This document shows positions 1 through 9,038 of a stretch of DNA of 64,000 nt, in pieces. The notes beneath the pieces are model-generated. The model saw only the letters and a list, made by a program, of their open reading frames with translations, did not search any database and was not told the origin of the DNA. The position numbers were made by a program, and so were the translations under genes. The stretch's first letter is position 1. Each line of letters opens with the position of its first letter. Source of the DNA: Bradyrhizobium hereditatis (GTDB lineage Bacteria > Pseudomonadota > Alphaproteobacteria > Rhizobiales > Xanthobacteraceae); the NCBI RefSeq assembly GCF_020329435.1, contig NZ_JAGKJK010000004.1:372001-436000 (forward strand), given 5' to 3'.

Positions 1-1
1 G

Positions 2-667
2 CATTATCACGGCCACCGCGAGCGCCTGCGCGAGCGCTTCTATGCGGCCGGGCCGGAGGCGCTGAGCGATTATGAACTGTTGGAGATGGCGCTTTTCCCG
101 GCCCTGCCCCGCCGCGACACCAAACCGCTCGCGAAAGCGCTGCTGAAAAAATTCGGCTCGTTCGCCGAAGTCATTCACGCGCCGGTGGCGCGCTTGCGCG
201 AGGTCGACGGTATCGGCGAGGCCTCGGTCAACCAGATCAAGCTGCTGGCAGCCGCCGCGAACCGCGTCGCCAAGGGCGAGATCAAGCGCAAGATCGCGCT
301 ATCGTCCTGGAATGACGTGATCGACTATTGCCGGACCGGGATGGCGTTTGCCGACAAGGAGCAGTTCCGCCTGCTGTTCCTCGACAAGCGCAATCAGTTG
401 ATATCAGACGAAATCCAGCAGACCGGCACCGTCGACCACACCCCGGTCTATCCGCGCGAGGTGATCAAGCGCGCGCTCGAACTGTCGGCGACCGCGCTGA
501 TCCTGGTGCACAACCATCCCTCGGGCGATCCGACGCCCTCGCAGGCCGACATCCACATGACCAAAGCGATCATCCAGATCGCCACTCCCCTCGGCATTTC
601 CGTGCACGACCACATCATCGTCGGCAAGAACGGACATGCGAGCCTGAAGGGGCTAAAGCTGATCTAG
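2..667 (+). CDS. radC: RadC/JAB-domain DNA repair-like protein (5' partial)
   Basis: This is the C-terminal 221 residues of a RadC-family protein; the frame is open to the window edge, so the start lies upstream. The JAB1/MPN-type metal motif [14 protein letters not shown] begins near residue 170 of the visible part, with the expected conserved glycine and aspartate. A helix-hairpin-helix-like stretch ([16 protein letters not shown]) lies near residues 68-83, as is usual in this family. RadC was named for a radiation phenotype, but its biochemical role is unsettled, so only the family call is firm. It ends 225 bp before the next gene on the same strand and shows no sign of being broken inside the window. 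Confidence 0.95.
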   Translation, partial: HYHGHRERLRERFYAAGPEALSDYELLEMALFPALPRRDTKPLAKALLKKFGSFAEVIHAPVARLREVDGIGEASVNQIKLLAAAANRVAKGEIKRKIALSSWNDVIDYCRTGMAFADKEQFRLLFLDKRNQLISDEIQQTGTVDHTPVYPREVIKRALELSATALILVHNHPSGDPTPSQADIHMTKAIIQIATPLGISVHDHIIVGKNGHASLKGLKLI

Positions 668-892
668 CCTGCCGCTACCGCTCAATGGTCGCCTATTCCC
701 AGCGGACCAGCAGGTACCGCGGCGCGGCAAGACCTCGCACAGATTGCCACCGACAACGAAGATCAGGTGAAATCAGGTGATCGCAACGGCCGGTTGCGCT
801 AGTATCCAGGTGTCGAATATCCCGCGCCGCGCCCTGTCGCGCTGAGGGGCCGACAGATTACGTCGGATTGGTTTTCGCACCGGAGGACCGTC

Positions 893-1468
893 ATGACCAG
901 CTCTTCAGACACGGTAAATACCCCTCAGGCCGGCTCGGATACGGCGCCGCTACGCGCCAAGTGGGGCTGGATCGTCGCGCTCGGCGTCACCTATGTGATC
1001 GCCGGGTTCATCGCGCTCGGCAGCGTCGCGCTGGCAACCTTCGTCAGCGTTCTCGTCGTCGGCGTGATGATGATCATCGCCGGCGTCGCCGAGGTGATTA
1101 GCGCCTTCCAGATCAAGAGCTGGGGCAAATTCCTGCTCTGGGCCCTGCTCGGCGTGCTCTACATCTTCGCCGGCTTCGTGACGTTCCAGAATCCCCTGCT
1201 TGCCGCAGTGCTCCTGACTCTCATTCTCGGCGCAGCGCTGGTGGTCTCGGGCATCACGCGAATCGTGCTGGCCTTCAGCATGAAGCGGGAAACGCCCTGG
1301 ATCTGGGTGGCGCTATCAGGTGTGATCACGCTTTTGCTCGGCGTGCTGATCCTGCTGCGCTGGCCAGTGTCGAGCCTTTATATCCTCGGCCTGTTCCTCG
1401 GCATCGACCTTATCATGGCCGGCGCTGGCTGGATCGGACTCGGCCTCGGTTTGCGCCGCGCGCGCTGA
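893..1468 (+). CDS. HdeD-family membrane protein
   Basis: A 191-residue, strongly hydrophobic protein with about six predicted transmembrane segments arranged as repeated pairs, typical of the HdeD/DUF308 family. An N-terminal polar stretch of about 20 residues precedes the first segment (WIVALGVTYVIAGFIALG). HdeD was described in enterobacterial acid resistance, but in alphaproteobacteria its function is unknown, so no acid role is claimed. The ATG is supported by a GGAGG at 882-886, six bases upstream. A small LapA-like membrane gene follows 58 bp later on the same strand and may be co-transcribed. Confidence 0.88.
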   Translation: MTSSSDTVNTPQAGSDTAPLRAKWGWIVALGVTYVIAGFIALGSVALATFVSVLVVGVMMIIAGVAEVISAFQIKSWGKFLLWALLGVLYIFAGFVTFQNPLLAAVLLTLILGAALVVSGITRIVLAFSMKRETPWIWVALSGVITLLLGVLILLRWPVSSLYILGLFLGIDLIMAGAGWIGLGLGLRRAR

Positions 1469-1526
1469 GGCGTGGTTGGCGGACTGCCGCGGCGCAGTCG
1501 CTTGATCGACGAAAAGGAGGCGCCCC

Positions 1527-1748
1527 ATGCGCTGGATCTACCTCGCCGTGATCATTCTGTTCCTCGCTGCGACCAGTATCTTCGCGCTGCAGAACCTCGA
1601 GGCCGCGACGATGTCTTTCCTCGGCTCAAATATCCGGGTGCCGCTCGCGCTGCTGATCGCCGTCGCCTACCTGCTGGGCGCGGCCACCGGCGGCAGCCTG
1701 TTCGCGTTGCTGCGTCGATCTTACGAGGGGTCTAGAGGGACCTCCTGA
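1527..1748 (+). CDS. LapA-like small membrane protein
   Basis: A 73-residue protein with two hydrophobic segments (about residues 3-20 and 37-60) separated by a short loop containing FALQNLEAATMSFLGS. This matches the LapA/DUF1049 family, in which an N-terminal helix is followed by the conserved xxNxxxVxxxF-like strand and a second helix. In E. coli the family member acts in lipopolysaccharide assembly control; that function is not established here. The start is clear, with an AAGGAGG at 1514-1520 six bases before the ATG. It follows the HdeD-like gene closely on the same strand. Confidence 0.8.
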   Translation: MRWIYLAVIILFLAATSIFALQNLEAATMSFLGSNIRVPLALLIAVAYLLGAATGGSLFALLRRSYEGSRGTS

Positions 1749-1835
1749 ATGGAGCGTCGTTTCGTCTCCGACCGGCGATAATCGCGAATCATTTATGGCA
1801 TTGTCGGCACACTCATCGCACTCGTTGCGACGTCA

Positions 1836-2516
1836 TTAATGCGGGGCCATGTGCCCAAGCCATGCCGTGAGTCTCGATCTTTCCCTGACCAAGCCATCCT
1901 GATTGAAGTGGTGAACACAAAAGTGCGCCCATGAATCTTCGAACGCCATTTCCATGTCACCTGTGACCGACGTGGTACCCAGCCCGATTTCTGCATAGGT
2001 AAACTCGAAACTGCCACTAGGGCGCGCCAGCGCGATGTGGAATGGTTGACCGGTAAACTCGTTGATCTTCGGCCTGCCGGTGCTCCGCATGATGCCTTGT
2101 ATCTCTACCCTTGCGGTTCTGAGCTCCAGGTCTGCATCGAGATCAATCGGCAGGAACAACGTCTCGCAAAACTCCGAACATGTGGAGGCGAATACCGCGA
2201 AAAGATTGCTCAACGGTTCGCATGCCCTGCCCGAGATGATGGTTTCGAGCGCAATCCGTTGAGCTTCATCCGCACGCTCGTCGATAACGATCTGGCGCCG
2301 GCCGTTTCCGTCCTTGATTTCGCCAGGCCACTTGTAGAGCGCCGCCCAGTTCAAGCCTGAGAGCGGCGTATCGTTGAAGTGGCCTTCAACGATGGTCCCG
2401 ACGAATGCCGACTGACAGTAGCCGCGGGTGCTCGGCAGATTGAACTGGCAACCGCAATTCATCGCGCAATTGCAGTTGTCATAGGTCTCGCTCTTGAACA
2501 GCCATTGGTCAGCCAT
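1836..2516 (-). CDS. DUF1326 domain-containing protein
   Basis: A 226-residue soluble protein whose N-terminal segment contains the cysteine-rich signature NCNCAMNCGCQF typical of DUF1326. The cysteine pattern suggests a metal or redox site but no activity is known for the family. The chosen ATG (MADQWLF) has a GGGAGG nine to ten bases upstream. The frame also stays open upstream to 2549, giving an 11-residue extension that looks less likely. The MBL-fold hydrolase gene lies immediately upstream on the same strand, with about 50 bp between them, so the two may form one transcript. Confidence 0.82.
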   Translation of the reverse strand: MADQWLFKSETYDNCNCAMNCGCQFNLPSTRGYCQSAFVGTIVEGHFNDTPLSGLNWAALYKWPGEIKDGNGRRQIVIDERADEAQRIALETIISGRACEPLSNLFAVFASTCSEFCETLFLPIDLDADLELRTARVEIQGIMRSTGRPKINEFTGQPFHIALARPSGSFEFTYAEIGLGTTSVTGDMEMAFEDSWAHFCVHHFNQDGLVRERSRLTAWLGHMAPH

Positions 2517-2567
2517 CTCACTGCGCCTCCCGAAAGCGATGACGCTCAACTCGATTTTGCGCGAGCT

Positions 2568-3533
2568 TCAAGTCGGAACGAAGCGATAGGCGCCATCCTT
2601 GCGCTCGACGAAGCCGGTGCCAGGGAACGGCAGGTGAGCGCCGATCAGCCGGCGCTTCTCAATGACGAGTCGATCAAGCAGGCGTAGGCGGGTCGAGATG
2701 CCGCGATCAGGTTCATGGTCGACTGGCACCGGCCACGACGGATGCTGGAATGAGATCACAGCGTGCGTAAGCGCGTCCCCAACGACGACGAGACCATCCC
2801 CACCGACGATTTCGACCGAGATGTGGCCCTGCGTATGCCCTGGCGTATCGATGACCCGCACACCACTGATGATCTCATCGCCATCCCGTACCATCCTCAT
2901 CTTGTCCTTGACGTGCGAGAAATGGTTCTTGGCGCCATTGATGATGCGATCGTTGGTTACCAAGACTGCCGGCAACCTTCGCATCACATCCGGGTCGGCC
3001 CAAAGGTTCCATTCGGCGGTCGAAACGAAATAGCTCGCATTCGGATAGATCGGGTTGTCATTTGCGTCGAGGATGCCCCAGAGGTGGTCAGGGTGGCCGT
3101 GGGTCAGGACGATCTTGGTAACGGCTGCAGGTGGGATGCCGGCAGCTTTGAGGTTCTCCGCAAGCCTTCCGGCGGTGGGCTGGTGGCGCGGGCCGGCGCC
3201 CGTGTCGACCAGGACCACATCGGACTGGCTACGGATCACCGCGACAGTGTTCACGAGCTGGAGCCGTTCGCCGGTTTGTCCGGCTGCGTTCAGGGCGGCT
3301 TCGCGCTCGGCGGGCGGAGAGTCGGGCGTCACGAGGAAGCCCGCTGGAAGGAAGAAATGGCCGTCGCTTACGACCAGAGTCTCGAGGCTGCCTGATTTGT
3401 GGACCGGTACCGCATGGACGGCTGCCCTTGTCGGTCGCAATGAAGAGACGCACGTAGGAGCGGCCAGAGCCGCTGCAGCCGATTCACCTAGAAATTGGCG
3501 ACGAGCTATTCTGTGAACATGCCCTGCAGTCAC
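2568..3533 (-). CDS. MBL-fold metallohydrolase with Tat-like signal
   Basis: A 321-residue metallo-beta-lactamase-fold hydrolase. The zinc motif THGHPDHLWG and the downstream GHTQGH and GDALTH elements are present, giving the full dinuclear site pattern. The N-terminus carries RRQFLG followed by an alanine-rich hydrophobic stretch, a twin-arginine export signal, so the enzyme probably acts in the periplasm. I place the start at a GTG (3531-3533) because AAGGAGGG lies seven bases before it; the open frame continues upstream to 3608 without a good ribosome site. The substrate is unknown; quorum-sensing lactonases and many other hydrolases share this fold. It is divergent from the AraC regulator. 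Confidence 0.88.
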   Translation of the reverse strand: MTAGHVHRIARRQFLGESAAAALAAPTCVSSLRPTRAAVHAVPVHKSGSLETLVVSDGHFFLPAGFLVTPDSPPAEREAALNAAGQTGERLQLVNTVAVIRSQSDVVLVDTGAGPRHQPTAGRLAENLKAAGIPPAAVTKIVLTHGHPDHLWGILDANDNPIYPNASYFVSTAEWNLWADPDVMRRLPAVLVTNDRIINGAKNHFSHVKDKMRMVRDGDEIISGVRVIDTPGHTQGHISVEIVGGDGLVVVGDALTHAVISFQHPSWPVPVDHEPDRGISTRLRLLDRLVIEKRRLIGAHLPFPGTGFVERKDGAYRFVPT

Positions 3534-3765
3534 GGCGCTTCCCTCCTTGATGGGCAGCCCCCTATCGATAGGCACCGCCCCGTTGGGCGCGAAGCTTAAC
3601 TGGCGCATTTGGTTGCCAGATATCCGAGTGCCGCGAGGCCTATCCGGAAAGCGCGTAAAACGTTGAAATCGCCTTCGGGAACCACACGATCGTCATCCCA
3701 AACCGCAAGAATGATCGGAACATCCCAGGCCCGGCGTGGTATGCTTGATGAATACGGAGGCGAGC

Positions 3766-4776
3766 ATGCAGCTTGGCACAGCGCCGCTTCTGGAGCAGAT
3801 GCCTATCTTCCGCAGCCGCAATGTGGAAGAGACTGGTGCATTTCTGCGCGCGAAAGGCTACCGCTTCGACATCGCAAAGCGGCATGCGCGCCAGCTCGAT
3901 GCCCGTCTCAACGGCGTTTACACGCCGGGCCTCTACATGGGTTACGTGCAATACGGCGGCGCATCGGTGGTCCTGTCTCCGAGCCCCGCCCGCACGGACA
4001 CCTGGATCCACCTGCCGCTTCGCGGGCAACTTGAAGCCACCATTGGCCGCGACAATATCGTTTGCAATCCGAACGTTGCCACGATCATCTCGCCGATGCG
4101 CGAGAGATGTCGGCTGGTATCGGAGGCCGATAGCAGCCGCATCCAACTGTCTTTGACCAAATCCAGCCTTACAGGTCAGCTTGCCGCCCTACTCGGCGAG
4201 CCACCAACCGCTCCCCTCGACTTTGCGCCCACCATCGACCTCGCCGCGGGGTACGGCGGCAGCCTGGCACGCTACGTACTGCTGGCCGTCGCGGACCTGG
4301 AGCAGGCGGGATCGGTGCTCTGGAGTCCGATGACGATGAGCAAATTTGAGGAGTTCATCCTTACCGCACTGCTGCTGTCGCACCCACACAATTACAGCAA
4401 TGCGCTGCGGCGCCTCGAGAGGCCGATTGCGCCGCGTGACGTAAGGCGCGCGGTCGACTACATCGAAGCCCACCTCGATCAGCCAGTCACAGTGGCCGAC
4501 CTCGTTACGGCGACCGGGGTTGCGGGCCGAACACTCTTCATGCACTTCAGGGATTTCAAGGGCGTCTCGCCGATGCGCTACCTACGGAACACCCGCTTGA
4601 GGCAAGCTCGCCAAGCCTTGCTGCGGGCCGATCCGGAAGCGAATGTCACCGAGATCGCCATGAGCACGGGATTCACCCACATGGGCCGGTTCTCGGTCAC
4701 GTACCGCATGCATTTTGGAGAAAGCCCTTCGGAGACCCTGAGAGGTCAAGCGCAGCGGTCTCGGAAGCAACCCTAG
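3766..4776 (+). CDS. AraC-family transcriptional regulator
   Basis: A 336-residue regulator. The N-terminal two thirds resembles the AraC-binding-like sensory domain; the last 100 residues form a double helix-turn-helix (DVRRAVDYIEAHLDQPVTVADLVTATG, then FTHMGRFSVTYRMHFGESPSE with the AraC signature). The ATG at 3766 is preferred because GGAGG lies at 3756-3760; in-frame alternatives at 3736 (GTG) and 3748 are weaker. The gene is divergent from the MBL-fold hydrolase, sharing a 230-bp upstream region, which makes that hydrolase the obvious target candidate. The inducer is unknown. Confidence 0.92.
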   Translation: MQLGTAPLLEQMPIFRSRNVEETGAFLRAKGYRFDIAKRHARQLDARLNGVYTPGLYMGYVQYGGASVVLSPSPARTDTWIHLPLRGQLEATIGRDNIVCNPNVATIISPMRERCRLVSEADSSRIQLSLTKSSLTGQLAALLGEPPTAPLDFAPTIDLAAGYGGSLARYVLLAVADLEQAGSVLWSPMTMSKFEEFILTALLLSHPHNYSNALRRLERPIAPRDVRRAVDYIEAHLDQPVTVADLVTATGVAGRTLFMHFRDFKGVSPMRYLRNTRLRQARQALLRADPEANVTEIAMSTGFTHMGRFSVTYRMHFGESPSETLRGQAQRSRKQP

Positions 4777-5044
4777 TTTGGGAAACTCTTGGCCAGCAAT
4801 CGCGTTTGCTATGCTCAGTCGATCCACCAAAGCAACCGACTAGCTTCGTGCTGAGGTCTCGGGTCCGATGTCGCCTTTTTGACCCTAACCGACGTTGCGC
4901 CCCCAAGGCAGGAACTGTGGTATCCTCCGTCAGACGCAATGGGACGGCAGCCCCTCACTTGCTGCTCGTGCTGAGGGTCCCCGTGTCCTGCGATTGCACA
5001 CGGCCTGAAGATAGCTCTTCCGGATCTCGAGGAGGACCAACGTC

Positions 5045-6211
5045 GTGAAGCGGGACTTCGACATCATCGTCTACGGCGCGACGGGCTACACTGGCCGTCT
5101 GATCGCCGAATATCTGGCGACGTCCTATCGCGGCGATGATGCTCCGTCCTGGGCGCTCGCGGGACGCTCGACCGAAAAGCTCCAGAAGGTACGTGCCGAC
5201 ATCGGCGCACCGGGCGATTTGCCTTTGGTGAAGGCCGATGCCGCCGAGCCGGCCAGCCTGCGTTCGATGTGCGACCGCGCCACCGTGATTATCACCACGG
5301 TCGGGCCTTACCAGCTCCACGGTCCCGGGCTTGTGGCGGCCTGCGCGGCCACGGGCACTGGCTATGTCGATCTGTGCGGCGAACCGGCCTGGATGCGGCG
5401 CATGATTGACGCCCATCACGAAGAGGCGAAACGGACCGGCGCCCGAATCGTCTTCTCCTGCGGCTTCGATTCCATCCCGTTCGATCTCGGCGTGCTCACG
5501 TTGCAGGAGAAGGCGCGCGAGAAATTCGGACGCCCGGCGCGGCGGGTCAGGGCTCGCCTGCGCAAGGTGAGGGGCGGCATGTCCAGCGGCACCGCAGCGA
5601 GCGCTCAGGCAACAATGGCCGCCGCCGCACGCGACCCGGCCCTGATCCGGCTGCTGACTGATCCCTTCGCGTTGACGCCGGGGTTCGTCGGGCCGTCTCA
5701 GCCGTCGGGTCTTATTCCCGAATACGACCCGAGCCTGAACACGTTGCTCGTGCCGTTCCCAATGGCGCCGATCAACACCAAGAACGTGCACCGCACGAAT
5801 TTCCTGCTGGGTCACCCCTATGGCACCGATTTCGTTTACGACGAGATGATGGCCACGCCAAAAATTGGCGAAATGGCTCGCGTGACGGAGACCTTCGCCA
5901 CGATGGTTTCCTTGCTCGGGACCGGCGGCCTCAAACCCGGCGGAGGCCCGACGCGGGAAGAGCGTGAGAAGGGCTACTACGACATCCTTTTCCTGGGCGA
6001 GCTGCCGGATGGTGGACGCGTCGAGGCGCACGTCACGGGCAACCGAGATCCGGGCTACGGTTCGACCAGCAAGATGATCGCCGAGAGCGCACTCTGCCTC
6101 GTGCGCGACGTGCAGGGCGAGGGCGGCATCTGGACGCCGGGCGCGCTGATGGGCCCGGCGTTGCGCAAGCGTCTGACGGAGCGCGCCGGCCTTACCTTCA
6201 GTACGCGTTGA
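5045..6211 (+). CDS. Saccharopine dehydrogenase-like / trans-acting enoyl reductase family protein
   Basis: A 388-residue NADP-binding protein. The N-terminal Rossmann motif YGATGYTGR (residues 9-17) and following TTVGPYQLHGPGLV and CGFDSIPFDLG elements match the saccharopine-dehydrogenase-like family that includes the mycobacterial trans-acting enoyl reductase. The family enzymes reduce a double bond or act on an unknown substrate; a true lysine-pathway role is unlikely because no partner genes are nearby. The start is GTG with a GAGGAGGA element about eight bases upstream. It stands alone, with 268 bp of non-coding DNA before it and no apparent operon partner. Confidence 0.85.
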   Translation: MKRDFDIIVYGATGYTGRLIAEYLATSYRGDDAPSWALAGRSTEKLQKVRADIGAPGDLPLVKADAAEPASLRSMCDRATVIITTVGPYQLHGPGLVAACAATGTGYVDLCGEPAWMRRMIDAHHEEAKRTGARIVFSCGFDSIPFDLGVLTLQEKAREKFGRPARRVRARLRKVRGGMSSGTAASAQATMAAAARDPALIRLLTDPFALTPGFVGPSQPSGLIPEYDPSLNTLLVPFPMAPINTKNVHRTNFLLGHPYGTDFVYDEMMATPKIGEMARVTETFATMVSLLGTGGLKPGGGPTREEREKGYYDILFLGELPDGGRVEAHVTGNRDPGYGSTSKMIAESALCLVRDVQGEGGIWTPGALMGPALRKRLTERAGLTFSTR

Positions 6212-6364
6212 GTAACGCTCAGAACTGCAGCGGCGTGCTGGATCACGCGGTTCGTAAGCGACGAAAGCGCCCCTGGGCGCGAGCGAACCTAAAATCCTAC
6301 TCAATGGCCGCTTGCGCCATAACATCCGCGCATGAATGTCGCGGAATCAAACAAGGAGCTGACC

Positions 6365-6544
6365 ATGACTAAGCGTATCCCTGAGAACTATTCCGTAGCC
6401 GAGTGGAGACTCGTCACCGTCATTGGCAACACGATGCCGCCGCGAGTCCCCGATGATGATGATGACGATGACGACGACGAAGATGACGACACCGAACCGG
6501 ATGACGAGGCGCCAGTCGTCAGAGAACCCGACGAAGACGAGTAA
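6365..6544 (+). CDS. Small aspartate-rich hypothetical protein
   Basis: A 59-residue protein with an ordinary first half (MTKRIPENYSVAEWRLVTV) and an extremely acidic second half, including nine consecutive aspartates and a run of mixed Asp/Glu to the end. The start has AAGGAG seven bases upstream, so translation is likely despite the low complexity. I do not recognise the family. The tail could bind cations or basic partners, but that is only inference. The codons for the acidic run are nearly identical GAT/GAC/GAA repeats and could vary in number by slippage. A hairpin lies 38 bp downstream. Confidence 0.6.
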   Translation: MTKRIPENYSVAEWRLVTVIGNTMPPRVPDDDDDDDDDEDDDTEPDDEAPVVREPDEDE

Positions 6545-6884
6545 GCGCCAAGGCTCGTGCAACAGCTCGCCAGCCGTGATCGCGATGCAGCTCAATGATT
6601 AGCTGCATCGAGGTCGGAAGACATTCGATCAACCGCATCGACTCCGCGCCCCATTTCGGCGGTGCGGCGGCAGCGTTTGGCGGTCTCGCGCGCAAGTCAC
6701 GCAAGTTTGAGAGGACTGAAGTTCATCTAGTGATATCCGCGGTCCATCGTAGATTGAGCACGGCGCGCGGCTGCATATTTAGTCCAGTGCCTTAATCTGC
6801 AATTCTGCGCTGCAAAGCTGGCGGCGGCGTTGCGTTACTCTGCCTTTGCATGGGAGTTTCCTCGCCGCGATACTGGAGCATCGG
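6545..6884. other. Gene-free interval
   Basis: About 340 bp between the small acidic gene and the aldo/keto reductase. Apart from the hairpin near its start I see no convincing gene; the short open frames present lack ribosome sites and resemble no family. It presumably carries the promoter of the reductase. Confidence 0.5.
6583..6610 (+). terminator. Inverted repeat downstream of acidic small gene
   Basis: CGATGCAGCT and AGCTGCATCG form perfect ten-base arms around an eight-base loop, 38 bp after the stop of the small acidic gene. No T-run follows, so this may be a processing or partial termination signal rather than a classic intrinsic terminator. Confidence 0.4.
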
Positions 6885-7802
6885 ATGCGGACGACACGCC
6901 GAACGTTGCTGCAAGCCGCCTTGATGACGGCCACTGCTGCGCACTTGCCAGGCACACTGCATGCCCAGCAAACCCAGCCCGCGCGCCGTCCTATTCCCTC
7001 GACCGGCGAAGAGATGCCAATCGTCGGACTGGGAACCTGGATCACCTTCAATGTCGGCAACGATCCGGCGCTCAGGAACGAATGCGCAAACGTCATCGCC
7101 GCCTTCTTCGAGGCGGGCGGCCGCATGATCGATTCCTCGCCCATGTATGGCTCGTCCCAGCCGGTGATAGGCTATGGCCTGCAGAAGCTCGGGCGACCTT
7201 CCGCGCTGTTCTCGGCCGAAAAGGTCTGGACCTCGTCAGCGACGGCAGGTCCGGCCCAGATCGAGCAGTCCCGCCGCTTCTGGGGCGTGCCGAAATTCGA
7301 TCTCATTCAGGTTCACAATCTCCTTGCCTGGAAGCCACATCTGCAAACGCTCTTCCAGATGAAGACGGCCGGCGCGCTCCGTTACGTCGGGATCACCACA
7401 TCCGAAGGCCGCCGTCATGACCTTCTCGAACAAATCATGCGGAGCGAGCCGATCGATTTCGTGCAGCTCTCCTATAACGTCGTCGATCGCGAGGCAGAGG
7501 CGCGGCTGCTGCCGCTCGCCCAGGAGCGCGGCATCGCCGTCATCGTCAACCGGCCGTTCCGGCAGGGCGCGCTGACCGATCGGCTCAAGCGCGAGAAGCT
7601 GCCCGAATGGTCCGCCGAACTCGGCGCCTCGAGCTGGGCGCAGCTCATGCTGAAATTCATCCTCGCTCACCCGGCCGTCACCGTCGCCATTCCCGCCACC
7701 ACGCGCGTCGACCACGTGCGCGAAAACCTCTCGGCTGCCGCCGGCCCGATGCCGGACGCTGCCATGCGGCAGCGCATCTCCGCTCACGTGAAGGCCCTTT
7801 GA
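6885..7802 (+). CDS. Aldo/keto reductase with Tat-like signal
   Basis: A 305-residue aldo/keto reductase. The catalytic tetrad is visible: Asp in MIDSSPMYG, Tyr in the same motif, Lys in SAEKVW and His in QVHNL, so the enzyme should be active. The N-terminus reads TRRTLLQAALM and then a hydrophobic stretch ending in a likely signal-peptidase site (LHAQQ), which suggests twin-arginine export to the periplasm. The ATG at 6885 gives the signal right at the start; a TTG at 6846 is also in frame. The stop overlaps the start of the next gene by one base (TGATG), so the two are translationally coupled. Confidence 0.88.
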   Translation: MRTTRRTLLQAALMTATAAHLPGTLHAQQTQPARRPIPSTGEEMPIVGLGTWITFNVGNDPALRNECANVIAAFFEAGGRMIDSSPMYGSSQPVIGYGLQKLGRPSALFSAEKVWTSSATAGPAQIEQSRRFWGVPKFDLIQVHNLLAWKPHLQTLFQMKTAGALRYVGITTSEGRRHDLLEQIMRSEPIDFVQLSYNVVDREAEARLLPLAQERGIAVIVNRPFRQGALTDRLKREKLPEWSAELGASSWAQLMLKFILAHPAVTVAIPATTRVDHVRENLSAAAGPMPDAAMRQRISAHVKAL

Positions 7803-8485
7803 TGTCGGAGTGGTGGACCTACCGGGCGGAGGATTTCCTGCTGTTTTCGCCGCGCGCCTACTGGCGCATGTTCGAGCTGCATAATGCGGCGCTCTGGCCC
7901 CTGCACGTTCTGACGCTCGCCGCCGGCCTCATCATCATGCTGCTCATCGCGCGACAGTCGAAAAACCTGACGCGCTGGGTCGCCCTCGTCCTCGCGATGC
8001 TCTGGATCTTCGTCGGCTGGTCATTTCTGTGGAATCGCTATTCGGCCATCAACTGGGCTGCCGTCTACATCGCACCCTTCTTCTTCATTGAGGGCGTGTT
8101 GCTTGCTGTCGCATTCCTTTTCGACGCCCTCGCCTTCGACCGCCGCCGGCCTACCGACTGGATCGGATATCTCATCCTCGGCTTCGCACTTCTCGGACAG
8201 CCATTGCTTGCGCCGCTGCAGGGACGCGGCTGGGCCGCATCAGAGATCTTTGGCATCACGCCGGACCCCACGGCGATCGCGACGCTTGGCGTTCTGCTCC
8301 TCGCCCGCGGCAGGCTTTTGCCATGGCTGCTGCCAATCCCCGTTCTCTGGTGCCTCATGAGCGGCGTGACGCTACAGACTATGGGGGAGCCGCAAGCCTG
8401 GGTGCTATTCGCCGCCCTGGCGCTAGCCGCTGTTGGCTGGATCTGGACGATCATCCGTCAGCGCGGATCTCTTCCGGCAGCGTGA
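7802..8485 (+). CDS. DUF6064-family integral membrane protein
   Basis: A 227-residue membrane protein with about six predicted transmembrane helices. The opening (EDFLLFSPRAYWRMFELHN) and the first helix match DUF6064, a family without known function. The start codon overlaps the stop of the exported aldo/keto reductase by one base, so both are made from one message; a membrane partner for a periplasmic reductase is a possible reading but not established. The open frame runs upstream inside the reductase gene, which is out-of-frame shadow and not part of this protein. Confidence 0.82.
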   Translation: MSEWWTYRAEDFLLFSPRAYWRMFELHNAALWPLHVLTLAAGLIIMLLIARQSKNLTRWVALVLAMLWIFVGWSFLWNRYSAINWAAVYIAPFFFIEGVLLAVAFLFDALAFDRRRPTDWIGYLILGFALLGQPLLAPLQGRGWAASEIFGITPDPTAIATLGVLLLARGRLLPWLLPIPVLWCLMSGVTLQTMGEPQAWVLFAALALAAVGWIWTIIRQRGSLPAA

Positions 8486-8513
8486 ACGAACGCGCGAGCG
8501 CTATGTGCTTCCG

Positions 8514-9014
8514 TCAGACGATCTGGGAAACACTATAGGCGACGCCTCCTTCCACCAGATAACCCGATCCGACGCAGACGATGTCGTTCATCCAGGCATA
8601 TTGCTCCGCGCCGGTCTCGAATAGCGGATTGGTGCGGAAGTAGTAACGCGAAGGATCGACCTGATAGCGTTTCGCCGGATCGGCCATCTCAGCGCGCAAT
8701 TCGGGCGGCGTGATCCAGCGGCCGCCATAGGTCATGTGCACCAGCGCATCGTCATGGGTACGCAAGGTCAGACGCACATCCAGCGACATCGCACCATCAG
8801 CGCGAAACAGCGCCCAATCGCCGCCGCCGGGCACAACCTTGCCGCGCAACCTCGGACCCTCGAAGCTACCGCCGGCCGCACCGAACAGAATGCGACGGCC
8901 GAACGGACCGTCACCAATGTTGAGACGTGGATTGAGATCGACGACGATGTCGAACAACGGCTCCGTCCTGATGGCTGCAACGGGTTTGACGCGTGGGTCT
9001 GCTGTCATGTCCAA
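8514..9014 (-). CDS. DUF3237 domain-containing protein
   Basis: A 166-residue soluble protein matching DUF3237: the segment GPFGRRILFGAAGGSFEGPRLRG followed by GGGDWALFRADGAMSLDVRLTL is characteristic. The family forms a beta-barrel of unknown function often found beside oxidoreductases and small aromatic-pathway enzymes. Two starts two codons apart are possible (9014 or 9008). It lies downstream of the SnoaL-like gene on the same strand, 24 bp apart, and both are divergent from a TetR regulator, suggesting a small regulated unit. Confidence 0.88.
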   Translation of the reverse strand: MDMTADPRVKPVAAIRTEPLFDIVVDLNPRLNIGDGPFGRRILFGAAGGSFEGPRLRGKVVPGGGDWALFRADGAMSLDVRLTLRTHDDALVHMTYGGRWITPPELRAEMADPAKRYQVDPSRYYFRTNPLFETGAEQYAWMNDIVCVGSGYLVEGGVAYSVSQIV

Positions 9015-9038
9015 AACTCTTCCCTTGCTGACAAGATG

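Noticed and set aside
4955..6325. Open frame of 456 codons on the minus strand opposite the saccharopine-dehydrogenase-like gene
   Set aside because: Antisense to a gene with clear Rossmann motif and ribosome site; low-complexity Arg/Ala-rich product.
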